From positions 186,001-250,000 of the forward strand of contig NZ_JAFMYV010000003.1 of NCBI RefSeq assembly GCF_017353185.1: a DNA stretch of 64,000 nt, read 5' to 3'. Below are positions 61,138 through 64,000 of the stretch, piece after piece. The DNA is from Fibrella rubiginis (GTDB lineage: Bacteria > Bacteroidota > Bacteroidia > Cytophagales > Spirosomataceae). Under the pieces are notes generated by a model. It was not told where the DNA came from. It saw only the letters and a list, made by a program, of their open reading frames with translations, and ran no database searches. The position numbers were made by a program, and so were the translations under genes. Positions within the stretch are counted from its first letter, which is position 1. Each line of letters opens with the position of its first letter.

Positions 61138-62306
61138 CTACTCACCCGTCTTTCTGGTATGTTATGACCGTTCCAGCTATTAAGTCGCTCATTCCTTACT
61201 TTCCGGCTATTCGTTTCAGTGTGGTCAAAAACTTTTAGCTAATTGCGCAAGCCATTTTAACCGCCAAGTCAACCAACTTAAATGTAGCCAAAGACCGGAT
61301 TGGGGCGCTTCGACAAGTAAACGACCGCCAGCCGTGCAGTCATTACAAACGACTAATTCGATTCTTCAACTACGTCCAACCAGATAATTTGTCCCTACGC
61401 ATCATGCAGTGCACGTTTGCCATGCTGAGTGGCCGGGTACGGTACTTAGTTTTAGACGCCACAACTTGGCAGGTAGGCCAGAAAAACGTCCAACTGTTAG
61501 TGCTGAGCTTTTTGTATCAGGAGGTGGCCATACCCATTTTTTGGCAAGACTTAAACAAGAAAGGGCACAGTAGCGAAAAAGGGCGGCGGGCGTTTATTGA
61601 AAAAGCGGCTCAACTTTTCAATCTGAAAGGGGAAATCCTGCTGGCTGACCGGGAGTATACAGGCCAGCGGTGGTTCACGTTTCTACATCATCAGGGCATC
61701 GACTTTGTCATTCGTCTACAACGCGAGTGCTACAAACATAATACAGTCACCAGTTATCGGGGATTGGAGCGAAAAGCGCTGCGTCGGAAGCGGGCGGTGT
61801 GGACGTGGCTCAACTGGCCAGACTGTCGACTTAAACTGGTGATGTGCCGCAATCGCGAACTTGGTCATGATCCACGTAAGAAAGACGAACCGGTCTTTTA
61901 CTGGCTGACCAGTTTGGACAACGTGCATACGGCGGCCGAGTTGTATCGCAAACGATGGCGGATCGAGCAGTGCTTTAAAGCCCTCAAGTCGAACGGCTTT
62001 AATCTGGAAGCGATGAACTTCCAAAAGACCAGTAAGATTGAGTTGCTGATGGCCGTAGTTGTCTTTGTCTACGTTCTCAGTATTCACGAAGGGGTAAACC
62101 ATAAGAAACAGATTACGCCTAAGCGATATGCTGACTAATCCATCGCTCCAACTCAGTCCTTGTTCAAGAAAGGACTCGAAGTTTTGAACGCGATGTTAAT
62201 CATCTTTGAGCATTTCTTGGTTTACTTGCAATCTGTCTTTGAAGACGTCGGTAAGCGTCGATTTAGTTTTGTCCAGTAGTCTGGCGAACATACCCGAGTT
62301 GTGTAG
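61138..62306 (+). mobile_element. IS4-family insertion sequence, approximate limits
   Basis: Possible imperfect terminal repeats are CTACTCA with GGTATGTT on the left (61138-61162) and the complement of CATACCCGAGTTGTGTAG on the right (to 62306). No clear target duplication is seen, so the limits are tentative. The element carries the defective transposase described next. Confidence 0.4.
61164..62279 (+). pseudogene. IS4-family DDE transposase with two nonsense codons
   Basis: From ATG 61164 (MTVPAIKSLIPYFPAIRFSVVKNF) a TAG falls at 61236-61238; the same frame continues VLDATTWQVGQKNVQLLVL (first Asp), ILLADREYTGQRWF (second Asp) and LYRKRWRIEQCFKALKSNGF (Y-(2)-R-(3)-E-(6)-K signature with the Glu). 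A TAA at 62136-62138 precedes a further 46 in-frame codons (SLFKKGLEVLNAMLIIFEHFLVYLQ) to TAG at 62277-62279. The domain is otherwise intact, so inactivation is recent. Confidence 0.8.
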
Positions 62307-62326
62307 ACTACCCCTAGTTGCTTAGC

Positions 62327-62518
62327 GTATAGTTTTGCCCATTTACAAGAAAAATCCCATTGACATCGGAAGGCTACGCAGTTGACGAGACTCAGTTTGA
62401 GCATTTATCATCCTGTCGTTTTGAACACATCAATCGGTTGGGAAAATACAGCTTCGATGATAGCACTGGGTTTGACAGCGGCAATCTGCGCCCCTTGCGC
62501 CATCCTGACAAGGAATAA
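62327..62518 (+). pseudogene. C-terminal remnant of a Tn3-family transposase
   Basis: The frame reads PLTSEGYAVDETQFEHLSSC, then RFEHINRLGKYSFD and NLRPLRHPDKE to TAA at 62516-62518. EHINxxGxY followed by LRPLR is the usual end of Tn3 TnpA proteins. Roughly 900 upstream codons are absent, replaced by the IS4 element. 62519-62713 holds nothing further that I can identify. Confidence 0.65.
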
Positions 62519-62713
62519 CTAATGCCTTAGTTGCCCAGCGTGTAGGAATGCCCCGTTAGAAGAAAAACACCTATGAGACAGACAAATCAGGAGAGCTTTA
62601 AATCAGTACACTAACCCACCTTATCCAGGTGGATGCCTCACCGGATATAGGGTGCGTAGTGTACGTTTTTTGGCTTATGTTTGAGATCCTATTCGCACTA
62701 CACTTGCCATCGC

Positions 62714-64000
62714 ATGAAACACACTACCGCTACCCTGCTCCTGCTGGGCCTGCTCGTCGGTTGCCGTCAGGAAAAAGAACTAATTAAGCCCAGTGCTGAG
62801 ATCAACCAGCTTATCAGTGGCCAGACCCTGCTGCCTCAGCCGGTGGCTGAGGGTACCCTGCTCATTGGTGATGAACCGGCTTCACAACTGATTAACGGAT
62901 CAGGCTACACCACCCGGAAACGGACCTTTCGACAGACCAAACGGTTTGCTACGCATGCCAACGCAACTGACTTTGACCAACAAGGCCCTAACACGACGCA
63001 GGGGCTGTATGTGGGGTCCATTGTTCACCTAAAAGCATTCGCGCAACAGGGTGATCTGACGTCCATCGGCCAGACAACCCGTGAATCCGTTAGCTTGACG
63101 AGCAACCTGCCGGGGGCGGTTCCCAAAGTAATTTTGCCCGCTAAAAGCACCTACCAGACGGTCCTCACGGACTGGACTCAGCAGGCCTCCGGGGTGAGTG
63201 CGGCCTTTACCTATGAGGCCAGCGTGATGAACTCGACGACCCAGGCGTTGTTGGAGCGGGGCATCAACGTGGGCTGGGGGCCGGTGTCGCTCACCAGTAA
63301 GTTCAGTACGACGACCGATTTTCAGCAACAGGATATCCTGGTCGCCTTTCGGCAGGTACAACATACTGTGAGCATGGAGTATCCCGGCAGCGCGGCAGGC
63401 TTCTTCGCTTCTTCCGTGGATATGGCCGCGCTACGGGCGGCGGCTCTCGCAGATGACCCGTTGGGGTACGTCAGCGAGATTACTTATGGCCGGCTGTTGT
63501 TGGCCCGGTTTCGGTTTAGCAGCACTAGCGTTACCGCTAAGACCGAAGTGGGTGCGAAGTTAGCCGCCGGGCTGCTATCGTCTCTTCGGACGAACTTTAG
63601 CGTTGATGATCAATTGAGGGAGCAATTGACAACTTCAACCGTGGAGTTAAGTGTGTTGGGAGGTGACGCGGCCAGTGCCGCCAAGCTGACCAGAACGAGC
63701 GGCATTCAGGCGTTATCGGCCATTCAGCAGTGGATTGCAGATGGGGCCAACACAGCCCAAAAAGCGGCTCCTCTGTCTTATAAGCTGCGGTATCTGGCCG
63801 ACAACACCCCGGTGGTGTTGGGTGCCGCTGCGGACTACACGGAGTTCAGCGAGTTTCGTTTAGTTCAACCTAAACAGGTTGTCATTACTAAGCTGACAGT
63901 CAAAGCCTTACCAGCGGTCGATCCTATGGGTAGTTCGTGGGATCTTGGATTGGTGGGCTTGCCGGATGTGTATTTCATCGTCATCGATGCCGGTGGCGAG
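62714..64000 (+). CDS. Cholesterol-dependent-cytolysin-like lipoprotein (runs off the right edge)
   Basis: 429 codons open to the window end. A lipoprotein signal (ATLLLLGLLVGCRQEK) is followed by a region like thiol-activated cytolysins: YVGSIVHLKAFAQQGDLTSIGQTTRESVSLTSNLPG near 95-130, DDPLGYVSEITYGRLLLARFRFSSTS near 245-270, and PLSYKLRYLADNTPVVLGAAADYTEF near 355-380, which matches the PISYxxxFLKDNxxA region. The undecapeptide at the C-terminus would lie beyond the window. It would form membrane pores, perhaps against eukaryotic or bacterial neighbours. The lipid anchor is unlike Gram-positive toxins. Confidence 0.8.
   Translation, partial: MKHTTATLLLLGLLVGCRQEKELIKPSAEINQLISGQTLLPQPVAEGTLLIGDEPASQLINGSGYTTRKRTFRQTKRFATHANATDFDQQGPNTTQGLYVGSIVHLKAFAQQGDLTSIGQTTRESVSLTSNLPGAVPKVILPAKSTYQTVLTDWTQQASGVSAAFTYEASVMNSTTQALLERGINVGWGPVSLTSKFSTTTDFQQQDILVAFRQVQHTVSMEYPGSAAGFFASSVDMAALRAAALADDPLGYVSEITYGRLLLARFRFSSTSVTAKTEVGAKLAAGLLSSLRTNFSVDDQLREQLTTSTVELSVLGGDAASAAKLTRTSGIQALSAIQQWIADGANTAQKAAPLSYKLRYLADNTPVVLGAAADYTEFSEFRLVQPKQVVITKLTVKALPAVDPMGSSWDLGLVGLPDVYFIVIDAGGE

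Noticed and set aside
61164..62279. Stop-codon reassignment, given many in-frame TAG, TGA and TAA codons
   Set aside because: All three stops occur within broken genes while intact genes end normally on all three; ordinary pseudogene decay explains them.
1..64000. tRNA, rRNA or riboswitch genes
   Set aside because: No cloverleaf, rRNA segment or known aptamer pattern was recognised by eye; a covariance search was not possible.

Overview
The window looks like a large plasmid, or plasmid-derived region, of a Bacteroidota bacterium, most likely a Cytophagales member close to Spirosoma. The grounds are a Bacteroides-type Tra conjugation operon, a type IX secretion sorting domain, a repeat protein with an S74-like tail, a PadR/FtsX-permease pair, weak Shine-Dalgarno signals and A-rich leaders. 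Assignments rest on reading the sequence; no database search was run.

Layout. 0-5 kb: a patchwork with an HD phosphohydrolase, an AraC remnant, a broken UbiA-like gene, a Tat-exported TIM-barrel protein, and a zinc-motif/GIY-YIG/resolvase-HTH fusion. 5-16 kb: plasmid genes (TOPRIM primase, DUF4099/DUF3945 protein, M23 peptidase, nucleotidyltransferase-like protein, coupling protein, relaxase, relaxosome protein). 16.1-16.6 kb: an intergenic hub with a candidate oriT and AT-rich operators. 16.6-28.4 kb: the transfer operon (ParA/TraA, DUF3408, TraE, TraF, TraG, TraJ-N and accessory exported proteins). 28.5-34.3 kb: cargo (HNH protein, a RecE-like/DUF3846 small-gene operon, NucA-like nuclease). 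34.4-37.6 kb: umuDC, the iteron origin and the Rep initiator. 37.6-41 kb: a DUF1016 protein, a tyrosine recombinase and truncated recombination genes. 41-64 kb: lipoproteins, a two-component system, a dead Xre/RES toxin-antitoxin pair, a large repeat protein, two IS5-type copies, a PARIS-like ATPase, a wrecked FtsX permease, IS4 and Tn3 remnants, and a cytolysin-like lipoprotein running off the right end.

Two DNA-level signals stand out. First, the 20-bp origin iteron AACTACGACAAAATCCTCGT recurs away from the origin: five copies between the coupling-protein and relaxase genes, and three identical copies inside a transfer-operon gene, where each encodes EDFVVV. This suggests the initiator also acts on the transfer region. 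Second, a 15-17 bp GC-rich micro-element (about CGGTCCGCCGGTGCGG) has entered the two IS5-type copies nine times in both orientations and also occurs three times at the left end. Every reading-frame break in the two transposases coincides with one of these insertions.

The 41-64 kb part and the extreme left are rich in pseudogenes (nonsense codons, frameshifts, IS insertion), whereas replication and transfer genes are intact.
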